From NCBI RefSeq assembly GCF_036785885.1, contig NC_092329.1:3348001-3412000 (forward strand): a stretch of 64,000 nucleotides of DNA. Direction: 5' to 3'. Made by a program: the position numbers and the translations under genes. Positions within the stretch are counted from its first letter, which is position 1; each line of letters opens with the position of its first letter. Below the pieces are notes generated by a model that saw only the letters and a program-made list of their open reading frames with translations, made no database searches and had not been told where the DNA came from. Positions 37,862 through 49,870 of the stretch are shown in pieces. Source of the stretch: Coffea arabica (Eukaryota; Streptophyta; Magnoliopsida; Gentianales; Rubiaceae).

Positions 37862-39921
37862 TAGTTGGGGGTAGGAAGGGTCTAGAAAGCTGAAAGGGGG
37901 TGGGAGGTTTAAACCAAAAAAAAAAAACTTATAAGAGGAAAGTGCATGGAGGATGACTTGAAAATTGAACCAGGTGCATCCAGATAGCGTCCCACTAGAT
38001 GTGCTGAATTTAGGAGACTTCAATCTATAATGGGACGGTGGGGGAGACAACGGCCCAAGTCTTTGAGCAAGCATTCAGCCAGGGCACGGTGGAGGGCGTA
38101 AAGTGGCAGGCGAAGGAATCTTGCGTGGAAACTCGACAATAGCCCAAAGTATGATTGATAGCGACTGACCAGAGCAGTGGGGGCCAACCCATCCAACTCT
38201 GCGGCCTGTAATAATGGGACGTCCGCAAGTCACTTCCTAATTCAATTTTCGGAATGTACGCATCCCCAGGATCCAAAAGTGTGACCAAGATTTTTTTAAG
38301 TTCAGACCAATATTTCTCATTTTTTTTCAGCAAAAAACAAAAATAGCATTTACTTCGCTTTAGTCCAAAAAAAAAAAAAAAAAAAAAAAAGAATTGACAA
38401 TTGCCAATGAATATTTGCCATAAATAAGCAAATGCCTTAATCGTATGCTCACGCTGACAAAGAGTCAGCTGTGTATAAATTAGATGTGACAGAAGCAAAA
38501 CCACAACCCTCCCCCCGCAAAAAAAAAAAAAAAAAATAAAAAATCCCAGATTAGATTGGATTGATTACATACATTAGAAGTAGCAATTGCCGCCGCCTTG
38601 CTGAGAAGCTTCAGTTAAAGACCAAATAAATACCAAACCTAAGCCGAGTAGCAGACAATAGGCGTTGAGTCAACGACTCAAACAGCCCATATTAATATGA
38701 GTACTATTTTAAGGCAGAAAATTCCAACTGAATTTTAAGAAACTTCCCATAAAATTCGCATCCAACGGTAAGAAAAAATTGAAGTAACCTCAACTACTAC
38801 TACTGGCTTTTCTTCTAGGGCTTCCACCGCTTCAGACTTCAATTCTCCCCATTTACTGCCTTGTTGCCGGCCGCTTCTTCGTTTTTTATTTTTATTTTTA
38901 TTTTTATCTCGCCAATATTCCTCCAACCATCGGTTCTCCGTTCACTTTCAGGTTCCTTCTTTACCGTACTGTCGCATCATGATTTGCTCTTTTTTGTTAT
39001 ACTACGTTAGTTCTTTTGAAATATGTTATCAACTAATTAATTCTTATCTCTGTTGTATTGGGGCTTGGATATTAGATATGTTTTTTGCTTCTTTATTTAT
39101 TTTTTCCGAACAAGAACTTGATGCAGTTTAGCATATTCTTGGTAGATTCATCATATGACTTGCTGAGAAGCTCTGTTTAAACTTAATTCGGATAGGCTAC
39201 ACTTCCGATTTGGATTCTGATAAAAAAAAGCCAAACGGAGCTTAAGTTTTACTGTCTGGTTTAAGCCTCTTATTTTCAGCTCTTGTTCATTCTTCATTGG
39301 ATAATTCTTGGAAATTGGTTTATTTGTCCGTGTTTCTTTTGGATTTTTTTTTTTGGGGGGGGGGGGGGTCTTGGTTAGGAAGATAGATGGTGGATTAACC
39401 TGCCGGAGAGTCATCAAATAGACTGCATCATCTTTTCTTTTATTGCAAAATGCATTCAAATATGGGATGTTAATTCGGATGACACTTCAAGATATCATCT
39501 TTTTTGGACATTGTTGGAACCTTGTCAGAACACATGACTTTAGAAGGACACTTCTGTTGAATTACCAAAAAGAATCACCATCTGCTTCATTAATGAGTTT
39601 GCATGCTGCTAACTCTTCGAGAATGATTGCAAGTTCTGTGAGAATTTTGTGTTTGCTTGGAAATATTTCCTTGGTTATGGTTAATGCTATGTAAATTGAC
39701 TATATATTAGGTTATTGTTGAATATCTGTAAGCCACTAATTTTAGTCACTATTCTGTTTCGTTTTTCCTTTTATTTTCATAAGTAATTAATGTCCCTTAG
39801 CAACGTGTATTTATGAGTCTGCCAGTGTGTTAGTAGCATAGAATAAAGTCTTTGTCTTGCCATTCTAATGCTTCTGTCATTGGCGCATTATTGAAAAGAT
39901 ATTATCTTTTTTCTTTATCAG
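37862..39921. other. Region upstream of cyclin T, including its likely 5'-UTR intron
   Basis: A GC-richer stretch at 37940-38270 has no recognisable protein frame. Long A runs lie at 38369-38390 and 38519-38536, and a G-run at 39354-39368. An acceptor TTTATCAG ends at 39921, 22 bases before the cyclin T ATG, so at least one non-coding 5' exon probably lies upstream, perhaps near 38800-38950. This is inferred. Confidence 0.4.
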
Positions 39922-39943
39922 CTACTGAGAAGGGAGGGAGACC

Positions 39944-42900
39944 ATGGCAGGGAAACTGCCAGGGGATCCTTCTTATCATGAAAGGGCAAGAAATTCAGCT
40001 ATAAATCCCGTGCAAGAGGAGCCTCTGTGTTTCACCGGCAAATGGTACTTCACTAGAGAAGAAATAGAAGACAATTCTCCATCGAGGAGGGATGGGATCT
40101 CCCACAAAGAGGAGTCGCATTCACGGAAGTTGTACTGTTCCTATCTACAAGAGCTTGGCATGGAGCTCAAAGTGTAAGCTCCAAATCTAGTCAAGAAGTG
40201 TATCACGTGGTAATAAGAAGTGTACCTGATATGAAAGTAAATGAAAGCCTTACTTTGCCAAAAAAACACACACACACACACACATGAACAAAGTGGCACA
40301 CACAGAGAAATAAAAAACAACAATTTCCCCCATTTTGGAAACCTTATGTGCAAGTAACCTCATACATCATTGTCTAGCTCTTGGTCCTTTGAGATTGAGC
40401 TCATGTTTTCTCAATCGACCGCAACTGATGTGGGACATCAGCCCAAGAATTCCAGGCCTAACCAAATGCTAAAGTTGAATGATCATACATTGAACTAAGA
40501 GCTTGTGTTTACGACTTAGTATAGTGAGTCCTGTATTACTCTACTTCTGTTAAAGTGAAGGAAGATTCTTTCCCCCTTTGGCTTCTCCTGCTTATGAGCA
40601 GGTTACTCAGAGTTTTCTTGAGGCTCAAATGTAGCTCTAGCCCATCATGGGACACTTTCCTTAACCCTTTCTAGAACCAAATTCAGAATTTTGCCATTTT
40701 CGCCACCATACCTACATTCTTTGACCATGGTAGTATCCGGCATTTTCTTTGTAACCATTACAGTCAACTGCTATTTTATCTATAACTAACTCAATCCTTG
40801 CTCTATTGGACAAGCTTGTCCAGGGCTTGGTTTTTTATTGCTTTTTTTGCTTCAGGTTAAAGATGTACTTGTTCTGTTTTATAGGCCCCAGGTGACCATT
40901 GCAACTGCAATGCTGTTTTGTCATCGGTTTTATATGCGTCAGTCTCATGCAAAGAATTATTGGCAGGTAAAAGTTATAGTTTATTGGTCTCATTGATTAT
41001 TCTTCGTTCTTTATAGCAGAGAGGACTTATGTAATGTTCATCATCATATTTCTTTCCATAGGATCCTATCAGCATGTACAAACATTCATAGGTTGACAAA
41101 AATGTGCAAGCACAATGATGCATGTATTAAACAATTTATGACTTAAATAGAACACAAGTACATAGTTATGTCCTCATTTAGTACCTTATCTATCTGTATG
41201 ATATATGGGGATGGTATACAAGGATTCAATATTAAACTTGTCCATATAAAAGGCGAAGAAGTAAGATGTAAGGTTCTTGTTTTGTGGTTGAAATTTTCCA
41301 ACACATATTCATAGCATGCCAGTAACTCATGCAATACATCAAACCCAAAGTACTTTTTGAGGGTTGCCGTAAGGTAAATTAAATTGGATTGGGTGATAGA
41401 AGATATGAAAGGAAGCTGGCTACTCTGGAGATTTGGTTGTGCATTTGGAATAGGATGGCACTTTGTAAGCAAAGGCACGCAAGATTATGTATTAGTTTGA
41501 CATGTTCTCAAAGAATGAACCATGCTACTTAATAACTTTGACTAAAATGGAATCCAAGATGAGAAAGTTGATTATTAACATTGTGAATTTCCCTGAACTA
41601 AAAATAGAATATTAATTTCATTGCAGCAAAATTTTTAGTACATGGATCCTCTATTATGTTTGTAGATGAGATAGGATTAACACTACCATCGAGAGTTCTG
41701 GGGCTTAAGTTATTTTAGCCATGTCTTTCGAAAATGATATTCATGATTTATGTCAGAGAGCTAGCTCATAGAAGTATTTAAACTCAAAATTTATGGAAAA
41801 AGCTGCTGGGTCCTAAAGAGATTTTATATTGTATCATCAGAGAATTGATATTATTGCTGCAAAATGGTCTCCAAAATAATGAATCTTGCTAGTCAGTAGT
41901 GTTCAATCTGTCTGAGTTGAAGATTGCTTCTTGAAACATCCAAATCTGCCATGCATGGAAAAAGGAGAAAGCTACCACAGGCACAAACCTCTTTTGTACT
42001 TAAATGGTGACATTCTTTGGTAATATGCGGCAACTTTAAGTGCTGTGTTTTGGTTTTTGCAGACTATTGCTACTGCCAGCATGTTCCTTGCCAGCAAAGC
42101 TGAAGAGACGCCTCGCTGGCTGAGTGATCTTGTTGTTGTGGCTTATAAGTTAGCAAATAAATGGGATCCTCTTGCTCCACAAAGAATTAGACAGAGGGTA
42201 TGGCAGCATTGTCTTTCGTTTTCAGTGCTTGTGTTTCTTTCATATCTGATTTCTGGGGAGTCCTTATCCTGATCTTTGTTTCTGTAGGATATTTATGATA
42301 AGCAGAAAGAAACAGTTGTACTTGGAGAAAGGCTTCTGCTGGCTACAGTAGCTTTTGATCTCAATGTTGAACACCCATACAAGCCACTTGTTGCAGCTGT
42401 AAAGAAGTTGGATATCCCACATAAGGAATTGGTAAAAGTGGCATGGAATTTTGTGAATGATTGGTATGCTGTAGACATTGTGTCTAATGTGTTTCACAAA
42501 TGTATTAGTTCTATTTTTCATAAGACCTTGACTGTTTGTTGTTTATGGGACCTGCAGGCTTCGTACAACATTGTGTTTGCAGTACAAGCCACACTATATT
42601 GCGGCTGGTTCTTTATTTCTTGCTGCAAAACTTCAAAAGGTGAAGCTGCCCACAACAAAAGGAAATGTGTGGTGGCTGCAATTTGATGTTTCACCAAAAC
42701 AATTAGAAGGTATGTTATGCATGTGTTGTGTACACCTATGTGTGTATTTTCCTTTCTGTCTTTTTGACTTTCCCATCTGTGTTCATGGATACTCCATCAG
42801 TATTTTGTTGATTCACAAATTTAAAGAATTGGTTATATATTTGTTAAGAAACGGAGCTTCCAGTCTGTTATGGAGAAGCTGTGAGTTTAAAGATGTAGTC

Positions 42901-43675
42901 CACATTTGAATTTTTATGAACTGCTGGTCCAATTTTTGCTCAAGCTTCCAATTTTTATCAAGTTTCTTGAAACAAGATTCCAAATCATATAAAGAAAGAA
43001 AAAGCTGGACTTAATAATGTGACTGCCCTGGGCTGATGTCTTTGTTCCCATAAATTTTCAGTTGTCATTCAGCAGATGCTTAGATTGCTGGATCAGAACC
43101 AGAAACAGGTATTGCCATCAGCAGTAAGTAACAAAACCGTATCCAAATCTACAAGTGGAAAGGCAACACTTAGTAGCCCAGAATCATGTATATCAAATGG
43201 TTCTATTGCTGCTCAAGATCCCAACAATCGATCGTTGTTGGACACTGATGGAGCTTCAACAGATGCTCATTCAACACGCTATCAAGCACAGCCATGCAAT
43301 GCTGTCCATAATAATGCCAAGGAAACAGAAGGTTGCCAGATAAGTGATTGTGGTAGCACAAACAGCATTGTTGAGGATGGTGGTGATGAGCTGAAAATGG
43401 GACAAATTGAACAGAACTCGGGTTCCAAGGGTGCTGCGTATGATGCTAGCTACAACAAAATGGATGTACATCGAATTAGAGAGAGATTAAAGAAGAGGAG
43501 ATTGGACAGGGGAACAGAAAAGAAGTCAGACATAGAGACTGATTTAGAAATAGGCAATGAGGCTTGGATAGAGAAAGAGCTTGAAAGTGGAGTAGAGAAG
43601 TTATCTGCCTCTCCGGAGAAGCGAAAAAGGGGCTGGTGCAAAAGACGCTTTCCACTTGTTGAGCAGGAAACATAA
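39944..43675 (+). CDS. CYCT1: Cyclin T (P-TEFb regulatory subunit), 6 coding exons
   Basis: Exons 39944-40173, 40885-40966, 42063-42197, 42288-42463, 42558-42709 and 43062-43675 join in phase to give 462 residues. Residues about 30-255 form the double cyclin box: [20 protein letters not shown] opens it, and [38 protein letters not shown] and [20 protein letters not shown] follow. The C-terminal third is polar, with a basic [14 protein letters not shown] patch and a lysine/arginine-rich tail that could serve nuclear import. Plant cyclin T pairs with CDKC kinases to phosphorylate the RNA polymerase II tail during elongation. The large intron 2 (40967-42062) shows no insertion I can bound. Which plant CYCT1 subtype it is cannot be decided. 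Confidence 0.92.
40266..40283. repeat. (CA)n microsatellite in cyclin T intron 1
   Basis: Nine or so CA units in the first coding intron. Too short to suggest any function; useful only as a polymorphic marker. Confidence 0.7.
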
Positions 43676-44027
43676 CCAGGATAGAAGGTTTCAAAATGAA
43701 TTTGTGAACTCTACTGTCTGAAGTGTTAAGAAACCTTCAGTTGGAAGGTTTGATTTCATCTACTTCGATTCGTAAGTACTTTAACTCAGTTATGCATTTC
43801 TGCTTTATAATGACGTCCAAGCCAAGGTTCTAATTCTGATTATCCATAATCTTGCTATTCATATAAAGCCATGTATGTAGTCCAAATGTTGATGTATATA
43901 TGCAAAAAAAAAAAAAAAAACTTTTATGCTGTTGTAGTGGTTTCTGTAAGGTAGTTTTTTCTGTGCAATGTAATATTATTTTTTCTCAATCAAAGCTGGG
44001 TTTTGCAGTTTTGGTTTTTGTTTTTGG

Positions 44028-44052
44028 GGGGGGGGGGGGGGGGGGGGGGGGG
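44028..44052. repeat. Long homopolymeric G run
   Basis: About 25 consecutive G on the plus strand, followed by GGTGGTGG and TGTGTGTGG. It lies 350 bases beyond the cyclin T stop, so it could be in a long 3' UTR. Runs of this length are prone to length errors in sequencing. Confidence 0.8.
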
Positions 44053-44144
44053 GTGGTGGGTGTGTGTGGTGGTGTTATGGAAAGTTAATATGCAGCGGGA
44101 AAGTTAATTGATACTTGCTCTTCCCGGAAAAATATGCTCACTAA

Positions 44145-44952
44145 GGGTCCGTTTGTTTCGGGTGAAAATGTTTTCCAGGAAAATATTTTCCTAATTTCCC
44201 GTGTTTGGTTGCACAAAAGTTATTGAAAACATTTTCCTATGTAAAATATTTTCACTCATCTTATGGAAAACAACTTCCCTTCCAAACTTACTGAAGTTGT
44301 TTTCCGAAATGCATGCATCCCGCCTGTAGTATGTTCCAAACTTACTAAAAACATCTTGTAATATGTTCTTTTTTTTTTAGTGTAAACAGGAGGACTCGAA
44401 TCCAAGACCTCTTCCTTACACTCCCTCCCCCGTACCACCCAACCCAACCCTCCCCCTAGTATATTCAAAAAAAAAAAAAAAAAAAAAAACCTCATCCTGC
44501 TCATCCTATGCTAGTAATTAATTATGTATAATAGGAACATTTTTTTCTAGAGAAACTTTCAGCAGTAAGAGTGCAAGATATATGTCACAATAAGCATTGC
44601 ATGTGATTGATATTTGACACTAAATGGCCAGCAATTTGTTCATTGCTTAAGGAGATATTTTTTATTCATATATACATTTCTCCAAGATTTTTTAAAATTA
44701 AACAATGAGATAAATTTTCTTATTTTGCATGGGAAGAAGTATGTAGTTATAATGTGTAGAAAGTAAAGATAGAGATAAAAGTGAAAATATTTCAAAAGTT
44801 AAACAAACACCAGAAAAATGAAGTAAGAAAATATTTTTAATAAGCTAACCAAACACCTGAAAATGATGAAAAGGAAATGATTTTCATGGAAAATTACTTC
44901 CACGGAAAATATTTTCCCAAGGAAAACATTTTACTTCCAACCAAACAGACCC
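44145..44952. mobile_element. PIF/Harbinger-like MITE with TAA target duplication
   Basis: The left end GGGTCCGTTTGTTTCGGG and the inverted right end GGGTCTGTTTGGTTGG continue into matching AAAATGTTTTCC and GGAAAATATTTTCC blocks, giving terminal repeats of about 50 bp. TAA flanks both sides (44142-44144 and 44953-44955). The interior is rich in GGAAAA/TTTTCC words and non-coding, apart from a probable SINE-like insertion. Confidence 0.7.
44379..44466 (-). mobile_element. Possible tRNA-derived SINE fragment inside the MITE
   Basis: On the minus strand, GGATTCGAGTCC (44403-44392) matches a Pol III B box. The block is flanked by a T run on the left and about 20 A on the right (44467-44490), and unlike the rest of the host MITE it is GC-rich. 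No clear A box or target duplication was found, so this is tentative. Confidence 0.3.
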
Positions 44953-45150
44953 TAAGAGAATATTGTGGCAAGCCTATAATACAGTTTCTCCTTCTTAGCT
45001 CAAATTTTGCTGTTTTTAGGTGGGTGAAACTTAGTAGAAAATTGCATTTTACACTTCATTTGTGAATGCATCCATTCCTTGTCAGCATAAGTAATAATTT
45101 GAGAACGAATTCAAACGTGTAACAGATGAAGAGCTTAAGCTTAAATCTAT

Positions 45151-47327
45151 ATCTGCTTAATCGCGTTTGAGAGAGTCCACGCTGATGCAACTGTAAAAGA
45201 ATGTTAGGAATCCATTGAAAAGGTAACAAATTGCAAAGCAATAGCTGGGCAGAGTGCCTAATAGGTTAATATCAAGGCTTTCGGGAGGAGTGCATCATTT
45301 GTCTTTCCTTAAAAAGGAAGAATCACTTTTATCAATTCAATGCTAATTTTTCTCGTTCCCTCCTATTATTTTTCCCTCCACCTATTTATGGATGAGCAGA
45401 AAAGCTTGTGCAACCTCCTTAAAAACACAAACTCCCAACTTTTTTGCTCTATTCCTCCGGTAAATAAATGTCATTGCATGCATTTACTGTCATATCTACT
45501 CGGTCTGTGATTGACATACATGTTGATGTGTCTGCCAAAACTTAACATTAGGGATGGCAGCGGTCACATACCCTCAAAAATTTCTCTTATCAAATATGAA
45601 TCTGCATATCTAAATCTTTTATCATATTTATCAAGTAACTTTACGAGTTTTTAACTCTTATTACCAAATCCTCTCACTTCCATCCCGCATCCTCTAACCG
45701 CTAATTTGAATAGTTTCGAAAAAGGGAATTAATTTTTATCATACTAAAATCAATACATATCATGTTAAGTCAAAACACTACACTGAAGTTTAAACTTGAA
45801 GAGAGCCATAGAAAAATTCAACATTTTATGAAGGGTAAATTAATAGTCTTCCAAAATAAGATTCAAATAACTATCTTACATTTTCCAGCAAGAAATTGTA
45901 CATAAAACGTGACAAAAAACAGTTTACAAGATAAACATGTGCTCCAACTGAATACAAATTAAAGAAAATAAGTGTGCTCTAAAGGTATCAATTCCTGGAC
46001 ACACACACACATGTGTCATGTGTGTGTGTGTCGAGTATTGGATAACGAGTTTTAGGATTCTCTTTTTAAATACTATCAGATTATCCATCGGCAACCCCTC
46101 ATTAATATCAAATCCTAACAAGTTATCCATCGACTGTCAATCAAATTAACCATTGGATAGAGTACTTGCGGGTATCAAATTTTACTCTACCCACTGCCAT
46201 CCCTATTTAACATTAATGGGGTCTATTTGGTTAGCATGATTCATTAAAATATTTTTTTCAAATATTATTCAATTTGTATCATAAATATAATTTTTAATTT
46301 TTTTAGTTCACATGTATCATATCATAAAAGTTCTATATGAAATGTTATTCCAAATAATTTTTTATAAATAATATCTATCCAATTGTAATTTTTGTAGCAA
46401 GTTCTTCATGAAAACTATGAAAGTTGGCTAATGATTTCCTTTCAAGATGAAAGATGCAATCTTCCTCTGCAAGCGTAGGTATTTTGGATTAAGCTGTCAT
46501 GCTTTTTAAGAAAAAAAAAAATTTATCGACAACGAACTAATGAAATAGTAACTCTCAGTATCGATTATCTCAGTTAAAATCACGAAAAGTAAATTCCAAT
46601 TTTAGTCTCACTTTAGGGTTGGAAGTGTTGATTCCAACTTCTATCATACCTAAACAGTCGATTGGCGATCTTGGTTTAGTCTAGCAAATTAACGTGGAAT
46701 ATAAAGATCATGGACATGACGTGAAGAAGGTGTCCTAGCTAAGTAAGGTACGGAATAAATGTATCAATTTGCTATTGAACGACATTGCCTTGTGTGTAGG
46801 GTACCCTTGTAAAGCCATATATATATTTTTTGAAAAGCAATATTGACTGGCCTATACATGAAGATCAGTTTCATTTATAAGGTTTAGTGGACGTGAAAAG
46901 CAGGATGAGCTGGAGGGTCCTATTGCTGGATTTAGTGCCCTAATCAGATTATTTGGTATTTTCCAACTTGAGTGCTTTGTCTTAATTCTTCTTCGCAAAC
47001 TTTAGACCTTCTTTTAAGGGCTATGCAAAAAATAAAAATGGCTTTTAGGATTCAAAGTTTACTGCAGATTCACATCGTGAGAAAAAAATAAAAAGCTTAG
47101 TGGGATGTTTTTCTTTCTGAACAGAACGGAAGTACGGGTTAAGGATCAAAGAATTCTATTTAACCTTAATTTATTCCTGGTTTAGGATTAAACAATCCTG
47201 TTGAACCTTAATTTATTCAGGATTAAAAAAAAAAAAAGCAAAGCAACTGAAAACGTTCCAAGTGTCAGTGGATCTTTCTCCATTGATCAGTGAATTTTTT
47301 TTAATACTCGTTAGTCATGATATTTGT
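45151..47327. repeat. Segmental duplication, copy A
   Basis: From ATCTGCTTAATCG to about 47327 this block matches 53632-55264 in the same orientation. Shared landmarks include GGAATCCATTGAAAA, GCAATAGCTGGGCAGAGTG, TAAATGTCATTGCATGCATTT, AAGGTACGGAATAAATGTATC and TTAGTGCCCTAATCAGATTA. Copy A carries an extra 657-bp hAT MITE. No clear gene lies inside the block. Confidence 0.85.
45549..46205. mobile_element. hAT-type MITE within duplication copy A
   Basis: TAGGGATGGCAGCGG at the left is mirrored by CCACTGCCATCCCTA at the right. The flanks are CTTAACAT (45541-45548) and TTTAACAT (46206-46213), an 8-bp duplication with one change. The matching place in copy B (about 54160) lacks the element. It includes a CA/TG palindrome near 46000-46032. 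Confidence 0.75.
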
Positions 47328-47825
47328 TTGGTCATAATGATTTTCTTTTCCAAGAACATAGATAATTAAAAAAAAAAAAAAGAAGGAACACTCAGATGTG
47401 AAATCATTCTCTAATCACTGTGAATATTATGAAGTAACAAGATTCTAGTTTACATACTTACGAGGAACCAAAACCAAAAAAAAGAGAGAGAGAGAGAGAG
47501 CAATTGTCTGATCATGAAGAGGCAGGCCAACGAATTTGTCTGGAAGCGCATAGGCAAATGATCAACATCTTTGCAGCAGTTGTATTGCGGATTCTTCTAC
47601 GTCTTCAAACTGGGTGAGGCTCCCAATTCTTCAACTTTCCCCCAAACATTCTTGAAGGTCATCGTCAGCTTTGATGACGATTTTGACGAAATTGTTGGGA
47701 TGTGGATGATAAGCGTTTATATGGGTGGTGTAGCGACCTCTGTAGTGCAGCCGTGCTGGCTTGTCTCCTCACCCAAGTCGCCAGCGGTTTCACGACCCTC
47801 CTATACAGGCAAAGGCTGAGGGCCA
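47328..47825. other. Spacer between duplication copy A and the split ORF
   Basis: Contains a (AG)n microsatellite near 47483-47500. Overlapping frames of 60-80 codons lie on both strands at 47571-47890. The base composition is coding-like around 47640-47880, so an exon of the split minus-strand gene could lie here, but I cannot tell which frame is real. Confidence 0.35.
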
Positions 47826-48077
47826 TCAGGAAACGCAGAAATACATGGTCGCGGAAGTGCAGGAAGGAATTTCCCAAATTTGTCCGATGACAGCCAGCAA
47901 GAAATACCAGAATTCAACACTGAGCGAGGTGTCATCACTTACTGGATAATGGTACTTGAGCATAAGTTTTTTCAACAAGAATATGAGAGCTAAGAGCACA
48001 ACATAGCCAAGAAATAAAATTTCTGCAGTGATAGCCTTGTTAACGACGTCTTCGCCCGAGTGATTCTTCAAGAGATC

Positions 48078-48748
48078 TGATGCGGCTGCCAAAAACAAGA
48101 TCCGAGCTGAGCTGCTGTGAGCTGAGCGAGCTGGTCAGGGACGAGCTGATGGGAGGAAAGCTAGCGAACTGAGCTCAGTCCTGGAACGCGATCCGAGCTG
48201 AGCTGCTGTGAGCTGAGCGAGCTGGTCAGGGACGAGCTGGCTAGGTGAACGAACCGACCTGCATATGGACAGACGGCGGGGCTAACAGAGAGTGGCCGAC
48301 CTGACGGGGAGAGAACGGACGACCTGTCCTGCAGAGAGAGAATTAAACGGAGAGGGGACTGAGGTCCCCGGAATAGCTCCGACGGCCAAGTCAGTTGAGC
48401 TTGAGAGTAGAGTAATAGTAGAGAATACTTATGTGTGCGTACCTTGAGTTGTCAAGTAGTGCTATATTTATAGGCTTAACGAGTAGTAGTTTCCATATAG
48501 GAGTCGGAGTCCCCTTAGGGTTCGGAGTCCTTCTAGGGTTTCGTATGACAACCCATAAAGGTCCGGAGGCGGCGGCCCATCAGGCCCACTTCATGAAGAG
48601 GCGGCGACTACGGCCGAACTGACCTCCCTCTACTCCGAGCTGCTCTGCCCAAGCTGCCATATCACAGCATCCGTAGATTAGTTGGCTGAGCTGACAGGTC
48701 ATCATGTCCGAACTGACACGTGACTACTGGGAAATTTGCCCCACTACA
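48078..48748 (-). repeat. 3' LTR of the gag-only element
   Basis: 671 bp. In element orientation it begins TGTAGTGGGGC and ends GCCGCATCA, so it has TG...CA ends. It contains an internal duplication of a CGAGCTGAGCTGCTGTGAGC block (about 48109 and 48191). Compared with the other LTR it differs at CATATGG versus CAGATGG and GGCTGAG versus GGCCGAG. Confidence 0.95.
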
Positions 48749-48761
48749 CTAGCCCCCCTTT
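48749..48761 (-). promoter_or_regulatory. Polypurine tract of the retrotransposon
   Basis: AAAGGGGGGCTAG on the minus strand directly abuts the 3' LTR, in the position where plus-strand DNA synthesis is primed. Confidence 0.75.
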
Positions 48762-49370
48762 GAGTCTAGAGTCATAAAAAAGTCGCATGAGTCTAGACCA
48801 AGTTTCTTGGCGAAGAGTCAGTTCGGTGTGAGACCTATGATTCCACGATTGCGGCCCTTGCTCGAGTAACTTGTAAGACCGAACTGAATAGGACCAGTTC
48901 GTTCTTTTGTATGAACTCCTCCTTTGTAAAGAGACTCTTGTGGACTGAATAGACTTTTGTTTCTTCTATGCTTAGCAAAATTTTTCATTCATGTCTTTCT
49001 TATCATGCTGTCTAAATACACTTGCGCGAACAGACCCCGGGCTAGCGCGCGAACTGACTTCCAAATAGTTCATATATTTGCACGAAAAGATAGGACCATG
49101 CGCGACCAAACAACTCAGGCTATGTATGGACAGAGTGAGTGAGTTTTAATGAAAGAGCCTCATACTCGGACTCGTTATTGGAGGTCTTGAAGTCGAACCT
49201 CAAGGCGCAAGCCAATTTCTCCCCCGTAGGGCTGATTAGGAGGAGTCCAACTCCACACCCTTGCTTGATACTCTATCAATATACAATGTCTGGGTTGGGA
49301 TGGCCTGTCCAGCATCCTCCTTGGTTTCTTCGGCCTGTACAACCTCGCCGACCTGTTTGGCTTCTACAGT

Positions 49371-49870
49371 TTATCCGACCTGCTCGGCCTCAGCTGCGTC
49401 TCTGGCCAGCTCGGCCTCGGCGGCTCTCGCGGCCTTTATGACCTCGGCAGTCTCTCCGGCCAGCTTGGCCTCATCTGCGTCTCCGGTCAGCTCGGCCTTG
49501 GCTGATCTCACGGCTCGTGTGATCTCGGCAGCTTCTCCGGCTTGTTTGGCCTCAACTGTGTCTCTGGTCAGCTCGGCCTTGGCTGCTCTAGCGGCCTTTA
49601 TGACCTCGGCAGCCTCTCCGGCCAGCTTGGCCTCATCTGCGTCTCCGGTCAGCTCGGCCTTGGCTGATCTCACGGCTCGTGTGACCTCGGCAGCTTCTCC
49701 GGCTTGTTTGGCCTCAGCTGTGTCTTTGGTCAGCTCGGCCTTGGCCGCTCTTGCGGCCTTCATGACCTCGGCAGCCTCTCCGGCCAGCTTGGCCTCATCT
49801 GCGTCTCCGGTCAGCTCGGCCTCGGCTGCTCTTATGGCCTGTACGATCTCTGCAGTTTCTCCTGTTCACC
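49371..49870 (-). repeat. Alanine-rich 27-residue repeats downstream of gag
   Basis: The plus strand repeats GGCCTTTATGACCTCGGCAG-type words about every 162 bp. On the minus strand this is an open frame of about 27-residue (81-bp) units of the form AKAELT-D-EAK-AGEAAEV, alternating between two unit types. The units look helical, like a coiled coil. The frame is shifted relative to gag, which stops at 49832, so a small indel may have separated a once longer gag tail. Confidence 0.75.
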
